From positions 79,227-143,226 of the forward strand of contig NZ_PZJU01000019.1 of the NCBI RefSeq assembly GCF_003206715.1: 64,000 nt of DNA, in the 5' to 3' direction. The translations under genes and the position numbers were made by a program. Under the pieces are notes generated by a model. It was not told the origin of the DNA. It worked only from the letters and a program-made list of their open reading frames with translations, and made no database searches. The number at the start of each line of letters is the position of its first letter. Positions within the stretch are counted from its first letter, which is position 1. This document shows positions 35,568 through 44,252 of the stretch, one piece after another. Source of the stretch: Salinicola peritrichatus (GTDB taxonomy: Bacteria > Pseudomonadota > Gammaproteobacteria > Pseudomonadales > Halomonadaceae).

Positions 35568-36549
35568 ATGAAGCAGATCCCATTTGCCCAGGCAGAGCAC
35601 CAGAACAAGAAGAAGGTCACCCGTCGAGAGCGATTCCTGGCCCAGATGGAGATCCTGGTGCCTTGGTAACGGCAGATCGACGCGCTGTCGCCTTCCTACT
35701 TTCCGAACGCGGCAGGTAAGCGGGGTCGGCAGCCCCTCGGCCTGAGGTGCATGCTGCGGGTCTATTTCTTACAGCAGTGGTATGTGCTCGCCGATGAGGC
35801 GCTCGAAGACGCCATCTACGACAGCCAGGTCATGCGTGATTTCATCGGACTCGATCTGGCCATCGAAAGCGTGTCGGACGCGACCACGCTGCTGCGCTTC
35901 CGCCATCTGCTGGAGAAGCATGCCCTGACCCAGCGGATCTTCGAGGAGATCAACGCCAGTTTGGCGGGCAGGGCCTTGTTTTGGTGGAGGGCACCATAGT
36001 CGCCGCCGCGCCCTCCACCAAGGACAAGGCCAAGCAGCGCGATCCGGAGATGAAGCAGACCAAGAAGGGCAACCAATGGTTTTTTAACATGAAGGCCCAT
36101 ATGGCGCCGATGCGGTCACCGGGTTGATTCACAGTGTCGCTGCCACTTGGCCAACGTCGCCGATGTCACCATGGCGGGCCACCTGGTCCGAGAAGATGAC
36201 AAGCGGGTATACGGCGACGCGGGTTATACCAAGATGTGGAAGCATCTGGACGAAGAGAATGATGCCCCGGATCCCTAGTGCTGTGACGCCGCCAAACGCG
36301 GCGCTATCAAGAAGATGGAAGACAGCCCCATGAAAACGCTGCTGCTGGCGATCGTGAAGGCAAAGGCCAGCATCCGCGCCAAGGTCGAGCACTCGTTTCA
36401 TGCCATCAAGAACCTCTTCGACTACCGGAAGGTGCGCTATAAGGGGCTGGCCAAAGAACCAGCCTCAGTTATTCAGCCTGTTCGGGCTGGCCAACCTGAT
36501 GTTGGCGGCACGATGCGAAGGCCGAGTTGACGGGGCCAGTGTGTCTTGA
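35568..36549 (+). pseudogene. IS5-family transposase, multiply interrupted
   Basis: The protein begins MKQIPFAQAEHQNKKKVTRR, hits TAA after LVPW (35667), then continues through MLRVYFLQQWYVLADEALED and a [12 protein letters not shown] block. It frameshifts near 35985, and later pieces ([34 protein letters not shown]) lie in other frames, with a further stop near 36278. It cannot make a working transposase. Confidence 0.88.
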
Positions 36550-36556
36550 TTTAGCT

Positions 36557-36582
36557 TGGCAGCCAGGAAAACCTGGCTGCCA
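36557..36582. terminator. strong hairpin at the end of the dead IS
   Basis: TGGCAGCCAGG-AAAA-CCTGGCTGCCA is a perfect 11-bp stem with a 4-base loop, just after the transposase stop. There is no T-run, so it could be a transcription block or a structural part of the element. Confidence 0.5.
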
Positions 36583-36692
36583 GGTAAAACAGGCCACCTG
36601 AGATGGTCATGTAATGACCGCTGAGACGATGATCTGGCCACGCTGAACGGTTCAGCCGACCAGAACCGAATTGTTTAGCGATTCCCTAGGGG

Positions 36693-36723
36693 TTGACCTT
36701 AAAGTTTACTTTAAGGCTATCGT
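36693..36723 (+). promoter_or_regulatory. MerR-type promoter of the peroxiredoxin/copper ATPase operon
   Basis: TTGACC (-35), a 19-base spacer holding the perfect inverted repeat CCTTAAAGT-TT-ACTTTAAGG, then TATCGT (-10). The long spacer is the mark of MerR-family control. A near-identical promoter lies at 43048-43078. The regulator gene at 37461 is in the same operon and is the likely partner. Confidence 0.8.
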
Positions 36724-36761
36724 ACGTAGTGCATCATCAACCCCAATTTGAGGATAGCGTG

Positions 36762-37394
36762 ATGACTTTGCAGCTTGGAGAGATAGCTCCCGATTTTACG
36801 GTGGAATCCACGGAAGGCACGCTCAGCTTCCATGAATGGCTTGGCGACAGCTGGGCCGTATTATTCTCGCACCCGGCCGACTACACACCGGTCTGTACGA
36901 CAGAACTTGGTGCTTTTGCCAGGCGCAAGAGCGAGTTCGATAAGCGTGGCGCCAAGTTGATCGGTGTATCCGTCGATCCGCTCGACTCTCACAACGGCTG
37001 GGCCGGGGATATCGAGAAGACTCAGGGCACGGCGCTGAACTACCCATTGCTGGCCGACGAGGATCAGGTGGTCGCAGAGCTGTATGGGATGATTCACCCC
37101 AAGGCTGACCCTAAGGTGACGGTGCGTACCGTTTTTATTATCGACCCCGACAAGAAGATCCGACTTACTCTGACCTACCCGCCCAGCACAGGGCGCAACG
37201 TCGATGAGATCCTACGCGTCATCGATTCGCTCCAGTTGACCGGCAAGCACAAGGTGGCGACGCCTGTGGATTGGCAGAATGGGGAAGACGTTATCATCGC
37301 TCCCTCATTGTCGAGTGAGGAAGCCAAGGAGCGTTTTCCCGAAGGTTGGGACGAAAAGACACCGTACCTACGCGTAGTACGCCAGCCCAAATAA
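36762..37394 (+). CDS. 1-Cys type peroxiredoxin (Prx6/AhpC-TSA family)
   Basis: The 210-residue peroxidase has the peroxidatic cysteine in ADYTPVCTTELGAFARR (near residue 46), preceded by VLFSHPADYTP, and the C-terminal dimer domain typical of Prx6 (VATPVDWQNGEDVIIAPSLS). It starts at 36762, with GAGG upstream; frames further upstream run through the promoter. It removes peroxides. Position as first gene of a MerR-controlled copper-export operon suggests defence against Cu-driven oxidative stress. Confidence 0.93.
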   Translation: MTLQLGEIAPDFTVESTEGTLSFHEWLGDSWAVLFSHPADYTPVCTTELGAFARRKSEFDKRGAKLIGVSVDPLDSHNGWAGDIEKTQGTALNYPLLADEDQVVAELYGMIHPKADPKVTVRTVFIIDPDKKIRLTLTYPPSTGRNVDEILRVIDSLQLTGKHKVATPVDWQNGEDVIIAPSLSSEEAKERFPEGWDEKTPYLRVVRQPK

Positions 37395-37460
37395 CTGACG
37401 AGGTTGTCTTGGCGGCTCGGCCTGGTCGGGCCGCCTAGTCGTTTCGCTGAGGTGGTGCCA

Positions 37461-37886
37461 ATGAAGACATTAAGTATTGGAGAGTTGGCCGAACACTGCG
37501 GAATTGCCAGCCAGGCGATCCGCTACTATGAGCAGGAAAAGCTCATGCCAAGGCCCCAGCGAACGGAATCGAATTATCGCCGCTATCCTGAGCATGCGGT
37601 AGCAAGACTTCAGTTTATCCTTCAGGCCAAACAGTGGGGTTTCACTCTCGATGAGATTCGTGAGTTGCTGATTCTCCAAGATGCCAATGGCAACCGGGCT
37701 CAGGCTAAACGCATTGCGGAAGAGAAGTTAGTAAAAATTAGAGAGCAGATCAAACATCTCTCCAAGATCGAGACAGTACTTTCGAAAACGCTCTCTGAAT
37801 GCTCTGGAGAGGGGGCTATGAAGGGGTGTCCCATTGTCGAGGCAATCGCCGAAGAGAAGCAGAAAAGCGTTTATCGAGACAGCTGA
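37461..37886 (+). CDS. MerR-family metal-responsive regulator
   Basis: The 141-residue regulator has a winged helix (SIGELAEHCGIASQAIRYYE, RRYPEHAVARLQFILQAKQW) and a metal-loop cysteine pair with eight residues between (CSGEGAMKGCPI), the same spacing as in MerR. The third, dimer-helix cysteine of MerR is absent (LILQDANGNRAQAK). CueR uses seven residues, so the metal is uncertain; operon membership with a Cu+ ATPase favours Cu(I) or Ag(I). GAGGTGG precedes the ATG. Confidence 0.85.
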   Translation: MKTLSIGELAEHCGIASQAIRYYEQEKLMPRPQRTESNYRRYPEHAVARLQFILQAKQWGFTLDEIRELLILQDANGNRAQAKRIAEEKLVKIREQIKHLSKIETVLSKTLSECSGEGAMKGCPIVEAIAEEKQKSVYRDS

Positions 37887-37952
37887 CGTAGCGATGCATG
37901 GCGCCAATCATCCAGGTTTCAAGCAATCGACGATCCAGCGAGGAGACAGGAA

Positions 37953-40445
37953 ATGACAGAACGAATCGATATCAGTATACGCGGGATGTCTTGTGCCTCC
38001 TGTGTTGGCCGCGTGGAGCGCGCGCTTAGGCAGCAGCCCGGCGTCACCGAGGCACAGGTGAACCTCGCCACCGAAAAGGCCACGGTTGCGTTCGAGGAAC
38101 GCGCCGATCCCGGCCAGTTTGTCGATGCCGTCGAAAAGGCAGGCTATCAGCCCGTCGTCGAAACCGCCGAGATTCCTGTCATCGGGATGACTTGTGGTTC
38201 CTGTGTCTCGCGCGTGGAGCGAGCGATCGAGAAGCTGCCGGGCATTCTCCAGGCCAGCGTGAATCTCACTACGCAAAAGGCCTTTGTAAGGTTTCTGCCT
38301 GACATGGTCTCGTTGCCTCGTATCCATCACGCCATCAAGGGTGCGGGCTATGAACCGCAGGTTAATGCTGATGAAAGTGTCCAGTCGGAGCGTGAAGATC
38401 AAGAGGGTACCCAGCTTCGCAATAAAGTGATGCTCGCCGCAGCGTTCACGATTCCTGTGGTTCTGATCGCCATGGGCAAGATGATTCCGTCCCTGGATGC
38501 GCTCTTATCGCACGTGATGCCACACCGGGGCTGGATGGGGATCGAATGGTTATTGACCACTCCCGTCCTGTTCTACGCGGGGGCTCGTTTCTATCGCTCC
38601 GGCTATGCCGAGCTCCGGCATGCCAACCCGGGCATGAATAGCCTGGTCATGATCGGCTCGAGCGCAGCCTATTTCTATTCACTCGCTGCCCTGTTGATAC
38701 CTGGGTTCTTCCCTGCGGGTACTGCCGTAAGCTACTTCGAGGCGGCGGCGGTCATCGTGACGCTCATCCTGTTGGGGCGCTACTTCGAGCACATCGCCAA
38801 GGGCCGTACCTCCCAGGCGATCAAGAAGCTTCTGCAACTGCAGGCGAAGACGGCCCGTGTCGTTCGTGATGGCGAAACGGCCGAAGTGCCGATCGAGGCC
38901 GTCGTGCCCGGCGATCGTATCCTGGCCCGCCCCGGCGAGCGCATCCCGGTGGATGGCGTCGTCGAGGAGGGCCACTCCTACGTCGACGAATCGATGATCA
39001 GTGGTGAGCCAGTGCCGGTGATGAAAGGGAAAGATGCCGAGGTGGTCGGTGGCACGATCAATAAGAACGGCGCACTCACCTTCCGCGCGACGCGGGTCGG
39101 CGCCGATACGGTACTTTCACAGATCGTCAAGATGGTGGAGTCGGCACAGGCCGAGAAGCCACCGATCCAACAGCTTGCCGATAAGATCGCTGGCTTGTTC
39201 GTGCCAGTGGTCCTCGTTATCGCGCTGATCACTTTCGCGGTATGGCTCGGCTTCGGGCCGGCCCCGGCACTGTCCTTCGCCTTTGTCACGACGGTCAGCG
39301 TGTTGCTGATTGCCTGCCCTTGCGCCATGGGCCTGGCGACGCCGACCGCGATCATGGTGGGTACCGGCAAAGGCGCCGAGATGGGCGTGCTGTTTCGCAA
39401 GGGGGCGGCACTTGAGACGCTTGCCAAGATGAGTATGGTCGTGTTGGACAAGACTGGCACGCTGACCCGGGGCCGGCCCGAGCTCACTGATTTCATCATG
39501 GTCGATGGGGACGAAAACGAGGTGCTGCGCTGGGTGGCTGCGATCGAGGCGCAGAGCGAACACCCCATCGCCGAGGCCATCGTGCGCGGCGCGAAGGAGC
39601 GTGGTCTCGAACTGCCGGCCGTCAGCCATTTTAGCGCCGAGCCGGGCTATGGCATCGAAGCCGAAGTGGCGGGCCACCGGCTGCACGTGGGCGCCGATCG
39701 TTACATGAGGCGGCTAGGTATCGGGCTGGGCGAATCAGAAGCGCGTGCCAAGACGCTCGCTGAAGAGGCCAAGAGCCCGCTCTATGCGGCGGTGGACGGT
39801 AAGCTCGCGGCAGTGATCGCGATCGCCGACCCGCTCAAGGAAGGTTCGGCCGAGGCTATCATGTCACTCAAGGCGCTGGGTCTGGAGGTGGCGATGCTCA
39901 CCGGCGACAATCGCGCCACGGCCGATGCTATCGCCAGACAGGTCGGTATCCAGCAAGTGCTCGCCGAGGTGCTGCCGGACCAGAAAGCCTCCGAGATCAG
40001 GCGCCTGCAGGACGAGGGCCGCAGTGTCGCGTTCGTAGGCGACGGTATCAACGATGCGCCGGCGTTGGCGCAGGCCGACGTGGGCATCGCTATCGGCACG
40101 GGTACGGATATCGCCATCGAGGCCGGTGATGTGGTGCTCATGCGTGGCGATCTAAGAGGTATCGTCAATGCTGCGGCGCTCTCCCGGCGGACCCGCAAGA
40201 CCATCCTCAGCAACTTTGCCTGGGCTTACGGCTATAACTTGACGCTGATCCCGGTAGCGGCGGGCGTGCTATATCCATTTAACGGCTTCCTGCTCAACCC
40301 CATGTTGGCCGCCGGAGCCATGAGTCTATCCAGCGTATTTGTGCTGACCAATTCTCTGCGGCTGCGTCGCTTTCGGCCCGACACCGGCGAGTCTTCATCG
40401 AGGGCTATCAGCGAGCCTCAGGCTGATCAAATGCACCATGCCTGA
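37953..40445 (+). CDS. copA: Cu+-exporting P1B-type ATPase
   Basis: The 830-residue pump has two N-terminal metal-binding domains (RGMSCASCVGRVERAL and IGMTCGSCVSRVERAI, near residues 11 and 77). Other features are eight helices, the actuator (SMISGEPVPVMKGKDAEVVG), the transmembrane CPC (LLIACPCAMGLATPTA), the phosphorylated Asp (VVLDKTGTLTRGRP), the HP motif (AQSEHPIAEAIVRG) and the hinge VAFVGDGINDAPALAQADVG. All are intact. It exports cytosolic Cu(I) to the periplasm, where the multicopper oxidase and CopB act. Confidence 0.96.
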   Translation: MTERIDISIRGMSCASCVGRVERALRQQPGVTEAQVNLATEKATVAFEERADPGQFVDAVEKAGYQPVVETAEIPVIGMTCGSCVSRVERAIEKLPGILQASVNLTTQKAFVRFLPDMVSLPRIHHAIKGAGYEPQVNADESVQSEREDQEGTQLRNKVMLAAAFTIPVVLIAMGKMIPSLDALLSHVMPHRGWMGIEWLLTTPVLFYAGARFYRSGYAELRHANPGMNSLVMIGSSAAYFYSLAALLIPGFFPAGTAVSYFEAAAVIVTLILLGRYFEHIAKGRTSQAIKKLLQLQAKTARVVRDGETAEVPIEAVVPGDRILARPGERIPVDGVVEEGHSYVDESMISGEPVPVMKGKDAEVVGGTINKNGALTFRATRVGADTVLSQIVKMVESAQAEKPPIQQLADKIAGLFVPVVLVIALITFAVWLGFGPAPALSFAFVTTVSVLLIACPCAMGLATPTAIMVGTGKGAEMGVLFRKGAALETLAKMSMVVLDKTGTLTRGRPELTDFIMVDGDENEVLRWVAAIEAQSEHPIAEAIVRGAKERGLELPAVSHFSAEPGYGIEAEVAGHRLHVGADRYMRRLGIGLGESEARAKTLAEEAKSPLYAAVDGKLAAVIAIADPLKEGSAEAIMSLKALGLEVAMLTGDNRATADAIARQVGIQQVLAEVLPDQKASEIRRLQDEGRSVAFVGDGINDAPALAQADVGIAIGTGTDIAIEAGDVVLMRGDLRGIVNAAALSRRTRKTILSNFAWAYGYNLTLIPVAAGVLYPFNGFLLNPMLAAGAMSLSSVFVLTNSLRLRRFRPDTGESSSRAISEPQADQMHHA

Positions 40446-40475
40446 ACAATTAATCAATTATTTTAGGAGGCCGTC

Positions 40476-40610
40476 ATGATGGGGAGCGAAGCATGCACAT
40501 GGGGCATGGCGGGCATGGGGCTGATATCCATCCTGCTGGTTATTGCGCTGGTACTGGGTGTCGCTGCACTCGTCAAATACTTGTTTTCCAGTAAAAAGCG
40601 CGAAAAGTAG
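40476..40610 (+). CDS. 44-residue single-helix membrane protein downstream of the Cu+ ATPase
   Basis: It begins MMGSEACTWGMAGMGLISIL and ends ALVKYLFSSKKREK. AGGAGG lies 5 bases before the ATG, an excellent ribosome-binding site. It shares its layout and the LVKYLxSSK tail with the protein after merA at 10245. One Cys, several Met and a WGMAGMG turn precede the helix. I know of no named function; a small subunit or chaperone for metal transporters is a hypothesis. Confidence 0.8.
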   Translation: MMGSEACTWGMAGMGLISILLVIALVLGVAALVKYLFSSKKREK

Positions 40611-40637
40611 CTTGAGCGGTTACGAGGCGATGCAGCA

Positions 40638-40961
40638 TTGGGGGCGTCTACGCCCCATATCGGACTGGTTGGGAAGGAGCGCTCTCAGACAGGATTGATG
40701 CTCGTTATTTTCGTATCGCGGTTGGTGCCGTTTATTTCATTCGATGCCGTCAGTTATGCGGTGGGTCTCACACCGCTTGCCTTTTGGCGTTTTTTTATTG
40801 CCACGCTGGCTGGCGTGATTTCGACAACGTACTTGATCATCACATTCGGTGAAGTACTCATTGCTACTGATTCCAGGGGCTTGACGGTCGCGTTGATTCT
40901 TGTTGGCGGTATTACGCTTGTGCCGATCTTGGCGAAACTCATTTGGAGTTGGCATCGATAA
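40638..40961 (+). pseudogene. C-terminal fragment of a TVP38/TMEM64 (DedA-like) membrane protein
   Basis: The recognisable part starts around VIFVSRLVPFISFDAVSYAV and runs through GLTPLAFWRFFIATLAGVIS to two further helices. This is the second half of the VTT domain. The first half, including its conserved helices, is missing, and the upstream codons are not protein-like, so the gene is truncated at its 5' end. Confidence 0.7.
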
Positions 40962-41053
40962 CGAAGAGATGGCCCGAATTGTCGAGAACGACAGACTTAT
41001 CACAAGCGTTGAGCCGTTGATATGAACGGGCTATCAATAGATGAGGAAGCATC

Positions 41054-41866
41054 ATGTTGCAATATCCCCAAATAGATCCCGTGGCCATTACCATCGGGCC
41101 TTTGCAAATTCATTGGTATGGCCTTATGTACGTGGTCGGCCTGGCTGCCGCCTGGTGGTTGGGCCGCCGCCGTGCCGATCGCCTGGGCCTGAGCCACGAC
41201 GATATCGGCGACCTGATCTTTTACGGCGCCTTGGGCGTGATACTGGGCGGTCGTATTGGCTATGCCCTGTTCTATGGGCTCGATCAGCTGATGGCCAATC
41301 CCTTATGGCTATTCAAGATATGGGAAGGGGGTATGAGCTTTCATGGCGGGTTGACTGGCGTGCTGATTGCTGCCTTGTTATTTGCCCGCAAGCATCGTCT
41401 GGCCTTTTTCCAGTTGACCGACTTTATCGCCCCGCTGGTGCCGCTTGGCCTGGGCGCGGGGCGGCTCGGCAACTTCATCAATCACGAATTGCCGGGACGA
41501 GTCAGCGATATGCCTTGGGCCATGGTATGGCCGCCCATGATGGGGTTGGGGCCGGAGCCACGCCACCCTTCATCGCTGTACGAATTCGCCCTGGAAGGCG
41601 TCGTGATGTTCGTCGTGCTGTGGTGGTTCTCGAGCCGGCCCCGCCAACGTGGCATGACGTCCGGTCTGTTCCTGCTGCTTTATGGTGTCTTCCGCTTTGC
41701 CGTGGAGTTCGTGCGCCGTCCCGACCCCCAGTTGGGCTTTATCGCCTTTGACTGGCTGACCATGGGCCAGTTACTGAGTTTGCCGATGATCTTTGCCGGA
41801 TTGGCACTCATGGCTTGGGCCAGTCGAGAGTCGGTCGATAATGCCAGTAGGGCGACTGCCCAATGA
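41054..41866 (+). CDS. lgt: prolipoprotein diacylglyceryl transferase Lgt
   Basis: The 270-residue enzyme attaches diacylglycerol to the lipobox cysteine of prelipoproteins. Diagnostic blocks are [56 protein letters not shown] and [16 protein letters not shown]. It appears complete. As a normally single-copy housekeeping gene it is an unusual cargo. Its stop overlaps the start of the truncated dsbD, so both once formed one operon, perhaps for maturing a metal-resistance lipoprotein. Confidence 0.92.
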   Translation: MLQYPQIDPVAITIGPLQIHWYGLMYVVGLAAAWWLGRRRADRLGLSHDDIGDLIFYGALGVILGGRIGYALFYGLDQLMANPLWLFKIWEGGMSFHGGLTGVLIAALLFARKHRLAFFQLTDFIAPLVPLGLGAGRLGNFINHELPGRVSDMPWAMVWPPMMGLGPEPRHPSSLYEFALEGVVMFVVLWWFSSRPRQRGMTSGLFLLLYGVFRFAVEFVRRPDPQLGFIAFDWLTMGQLLSLPMIFAGLALMAWASRESVDNASRATAQ

Positions 41867-42135
41867 AAAAAATTGGTCTGCTACTTTTGCTGTTTTTTGT
41901 AGCAGGCCAAGCGCCTGCCAGCGAGAGTTCTTCTTGGAGGAGGGGCCAGGGAAGGGCATTCGCCGACCCTTTCCTAGGGAAGTTTCTACCGGTTAATAAA
42001 GCGTTTAAGGCCAGTGCATGGCGAAGTGATGAACGGCTATACGTTAGATTTCTCAATGCCCCTGGCTACTACCTTCATCGCCACAGTTTTACTCTTGAAA
42101 GTCGCGGCCCGGCGGTAAGCGTCGACCCTAGATAG
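41863..42135 (+). pseudogene. 5' fragment of a second dsbD-like gene
   Basis: It encodes a signal peptide ([20 protein letters not shown]) and the first part of a DsbD alpha domain (DPFLGKFLPVNKAFKASAWR, then LNAPGYYLHRHSFTLESRG), then stops after VSVDPR. All membrane and thioredoxin parts are missing. The break coincides with the cut end of a multicopper oxidase read in the opposite direction, marking a rearrangement joint near 42130. Confidence 0.82.
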
Positions 42136-42394
42136 TAACCATTGATTCCGAGAGTTTGAGTTTTTTCCCCTCGTAGAAATTGCTCGCCCCTTTTTGTAAA
42201 CCGAGATCGTATGTGCGTACCCTGTCGCGGATTTCTCCGGCAAGTACAGGCGGGATGGCAAGCGGCCTGAGGGAAGCAGCGAAAGCGCGCTCGCCGAGCA
42301 GCAGCCGTTGCAATCCGTATCCCAAACCATTGGTGAACGCCGCCACACTTCCGCTGACAAGCAAGCCCTTTACTACCGTTCTTCTCGTAACCAT
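42128..42394 (-). pseudogene. 5' fragment of a multicopper oxidase gene
   Basis: The leftward frame begins MVTRRTVVKGLLVSGSVAAF, a Tat-like signal. It continues to RVRTYDLGLQKGASNFYEGK, a block typical of the first cupredoxin domain of bacterial copper oxidases, and ends after SESMVTI at the same joint as the dsbD fragment. No copper ligands remain. A TTG start at 42415 would add 7 residues. Confidence 0.75.
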
Positions 42395-42530
42395 GTTGCT
42401 TTTCAAGTCCTTCAAGATATGCAGGAATTCACAGCAGGAGTTTATTTCTGCCTTTTGGCTTTGCTATAGCAGCTACGTGGTTATAGACGCACATGGAAAT
42501 CTATCGGCACCGGCAAGGTGGGAGCCTGCT

Positions 42531-42968
42531 TCATAGGGGCGACATACCCGCTTGGATTATGGCCGGTTGCTTCAGGTTCTCTACAAGACGACTTACCTGA
42601 TGCCCGCTAGGCACGTCCCCGGGCATGGCCTGCCATGCTTCCAGAGTCTGTTCAAGCCTTACGACCAAAGTCTCGAGTTCCTGTATCCGTGCATGGACAC
42701 TGGGCTGCCGGTCAGCTAGAAACCTATAGGTCTCAGGGCAAGGGACGTTTTTCTGTAGGCTTGCGTCCAGAACCCCTCTAATTTCGCTCAGACTGCAACC
42801 CAGTGAGCGAAGGCACTGAATAAAACATAGCTTACTAACGTCTGCGCCATCGTAGACCTGATACCCATTGGCTGGGTCGCGCCGTGGATGCAACAAACCT
42901 TCCCGAGTGTAATGGCGCACCGTCTCCGCCGTGATACCACCTGCCAGAGCGAGTTCGCTGACCTTCAT
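42531..42968 (-). CDS. MerR-family regulator divergent from the Met-rich/DUF411 cluster
   Basis: The 145-residue regulator starts MKVSELALAGGITAETVRHY, with GGGAGAA 6 bases upstream. The winged helix includes YQVYDGADVSKLCFIQCLRS, and a long dimer helix follows. A single cysteine near the dimer helix (KNVPCPETYRF) replaces the usual loop pair, so metal sensing is uncertain. It faces the MerR-type promoter at 43048 and probably controls the rightward cluster. Confidence 0.82.
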   Translation of the reverse strand: MKVSELALAGGITAETVRHYTREGLLHPRRDPANGYQVYDGADVSKLCFIQCLRSLGCSLSEIRGVLDASLQKNVPCPETYRFLADRQPSVHARIQELETLVVRLEQTLEAWQAMPGDVPSGHQVSRLVENLKQPAIIQAGMSPL

Positions 42969-43047
42969 GAGTTTCTCCCGAGCTTGAGCTTTGCTGCTGC
43001 TAATTTTAAATCCTTGGGGTAGCACAAAGGTCAAAAAAAGAAATGGC

Positions 43048-43078
43048 TTGACCTTAAAGCAAGCTTTAAGGATATCGT
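43048..43078 (+). promoter_or_regulatory. MerR-type promoter before the Met-rich/DUF411 cluster
   Basis: TTGACC (-35), the perfect inverted repeat CCTTAAAGC-AA-GCTTTAAGG in a 19-base spacer, then TATCGT (-10). The half-sites CCTTAAAG match those of the peroxiredoxin promoter at 36693, implying the same or a closely related regulator. Confidence 0.8.
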
Positions 43079-43284
43079 ACAAATATGCTTCTGCCCTCGC
43101 TCGACACAGAGCATGGTGGCAAGAGACTTTGGCCTCTGTCACTTGATCGGTGTGTGGGCCCACATGTTCTAGAATCGGGTTGGATGGCGAAGCGGTCAAC
43201 TAGTCCTACTGCACTATCTAACGGTACGAGCTAACAGGCTTGAAGCCTGCACTTAAAACCATTCCTCAGAGTAAGGAATTGATT

Positions 43285-43542
43285 ATGCGTAAAATACGTA
43301 ATGCAATGATTGCCACTGCGGTACTCACCATGGGTATCTTTGGAGCTGGACCCATCTTCGCGCAGGACGATGCGCAGCAGGAAGGAATGGAAGGCAACGA
43401 CATGCACGGCAAGATGATGGAAGGCGGTGGCATGAACGGAAACATGATGGGCATGATGGAGCAGATGAACGACATGATGGAAAAGTGCAACGCCATGATG
43501 AATAACATGCAGAAGAAACAGGAAGCTGCAAGCGACTCTTGA
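43285..43542 (+). CDS. Met-rich periplasmic protein
   Basis: The 85-residue protein has a signal peptide (MIATAVLTMGIFGAGPIFAQ, cleavage near residue 28). The short mature part is packed with methionine (EGMEGNDMHGKMMEGGGMNG, then NMMGMMEQMNDMMEKC). The start at 43285 has AAGGA upstream. Such Met clusters bind Cu(I) or Ag(I) weakly in the periplasm, so a copper-buffering role is likely. I cannot name the family. Confidence 0.75.
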   Translation: MRKIRNAMIATAVLTMGIFGAGPIFAQDDAQQEGMEGNDMHGKMMEGGGMNGNMMGMMEQMNDMMEKCNAMMNNMQKKQEAASDS

Positions 43543-43797
43543 ACCATGAGCCTTGGCTGCTTTACGACTTTGTATGGAGCAGCCTCTTCTAACTCAGCGG
43601 TGCATGGGAGGGTGTACGTGGTCGAGAATGTTTGGATCCGGTCTCTTATGCGAAGTACCGTAAAGGGGCGGATACACTCTTCGCTTGTGTTAGGGAACGA
43701 CTACATCTTATTTCCGAAAGACTCATCGGCTAATTCAGAGATGTTGGACTAAGCCACGATTCAGCTATAAGGCTATTCTACCTAGGAGACCGAAGAT

Positions 43798-44238
43798 ATG
43801 AAAAATCTCAAGAAATTGGCCGTTGTTGCTCTGCTGTCTTTTCCTCTTACAGGGTTGGCTGCAGAGACATCGGCGACTCTTTACAAGGACCCTAACTGCG
43901 GCTGCTGCGAGGAGTATGCCAAATACTTGGAAAAGAATGGGTTCGATGTAGAGGTGATCGGTACCAATGATCTTTCTCAGATAAAGGCGGAAAATAAGAT
44001 TCCCAAGAGCCTGTACGGTTGTCACTCCACATTTATTGGCAACTACGTTTTCGAAGGCCACGTGAACGTGGAGAGCGTCAACAAGGTGCTTGAGGAGGAA
44101 CCCTCTATCATAGGCTTGAGTGTACCGGGCATGCCGCTTGGTTCGCCGGGAATGGGAGGTGAGAAACAAGACCCTATCGAAGTTTATACCCTGGCTTTTC
44201 AGCCGACCGATACACCTGATGTTTACGCGACCTATTAA
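43798..44238 (+). CDS. DUF411 periplasmic metal-binding protein
   Basis: The 146-residue protein has a signal peptide (KLAVVALLSFPLTGLAAETS) and the DUF411 signature YKDPNCGCCEEYAKYLEKNG (near residues 30-49). The second conserved block is IPKSLYGCHSTFIGNYVFEG, and a PGMPLGSPGM loop follows. DUF411 proteins are usually found in copper or silver resistance loci. GGAGACC lies upstream of the ATG. The following thiol-redox genes in this cluster are broken. Confidence 0.9.
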   Translation: MKNLKKLAVVALLSFPLTGLAAETSATLYKDPNCGCCEEYAKYLEKNGFDVEVIGTNDLSQIKAENKIPKSLYGCHSTFIGNYVFEGHVNVESVNKVLEEEPSIIGLSVPGMPLGSPGMGGEKQDPIEVYTLAFQPTDTPDVYATY

Positions 44239-44252
44239 GGCCGCCTGGAACC

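Larger units (their letters stand above)
35477..36686 (+). mobile_element. dead IS5-family insertion sequence
   Basis: The ends GGGAAACGCTGCA and, inverted, GGGAATCGCTAAA form imperfect terminal repeats. A TA dinucleotide flanks each end, as expected for the short targets of this family. The transposase inside has several frame breaks. Confidence 0.72.

Noticed and set aside
43546..43752. 68-codon rightward frame between the Met-rich gene and DUF411
   Set aside because: It has no family resemblance, no clear ribosome-binding site and mixed composition.
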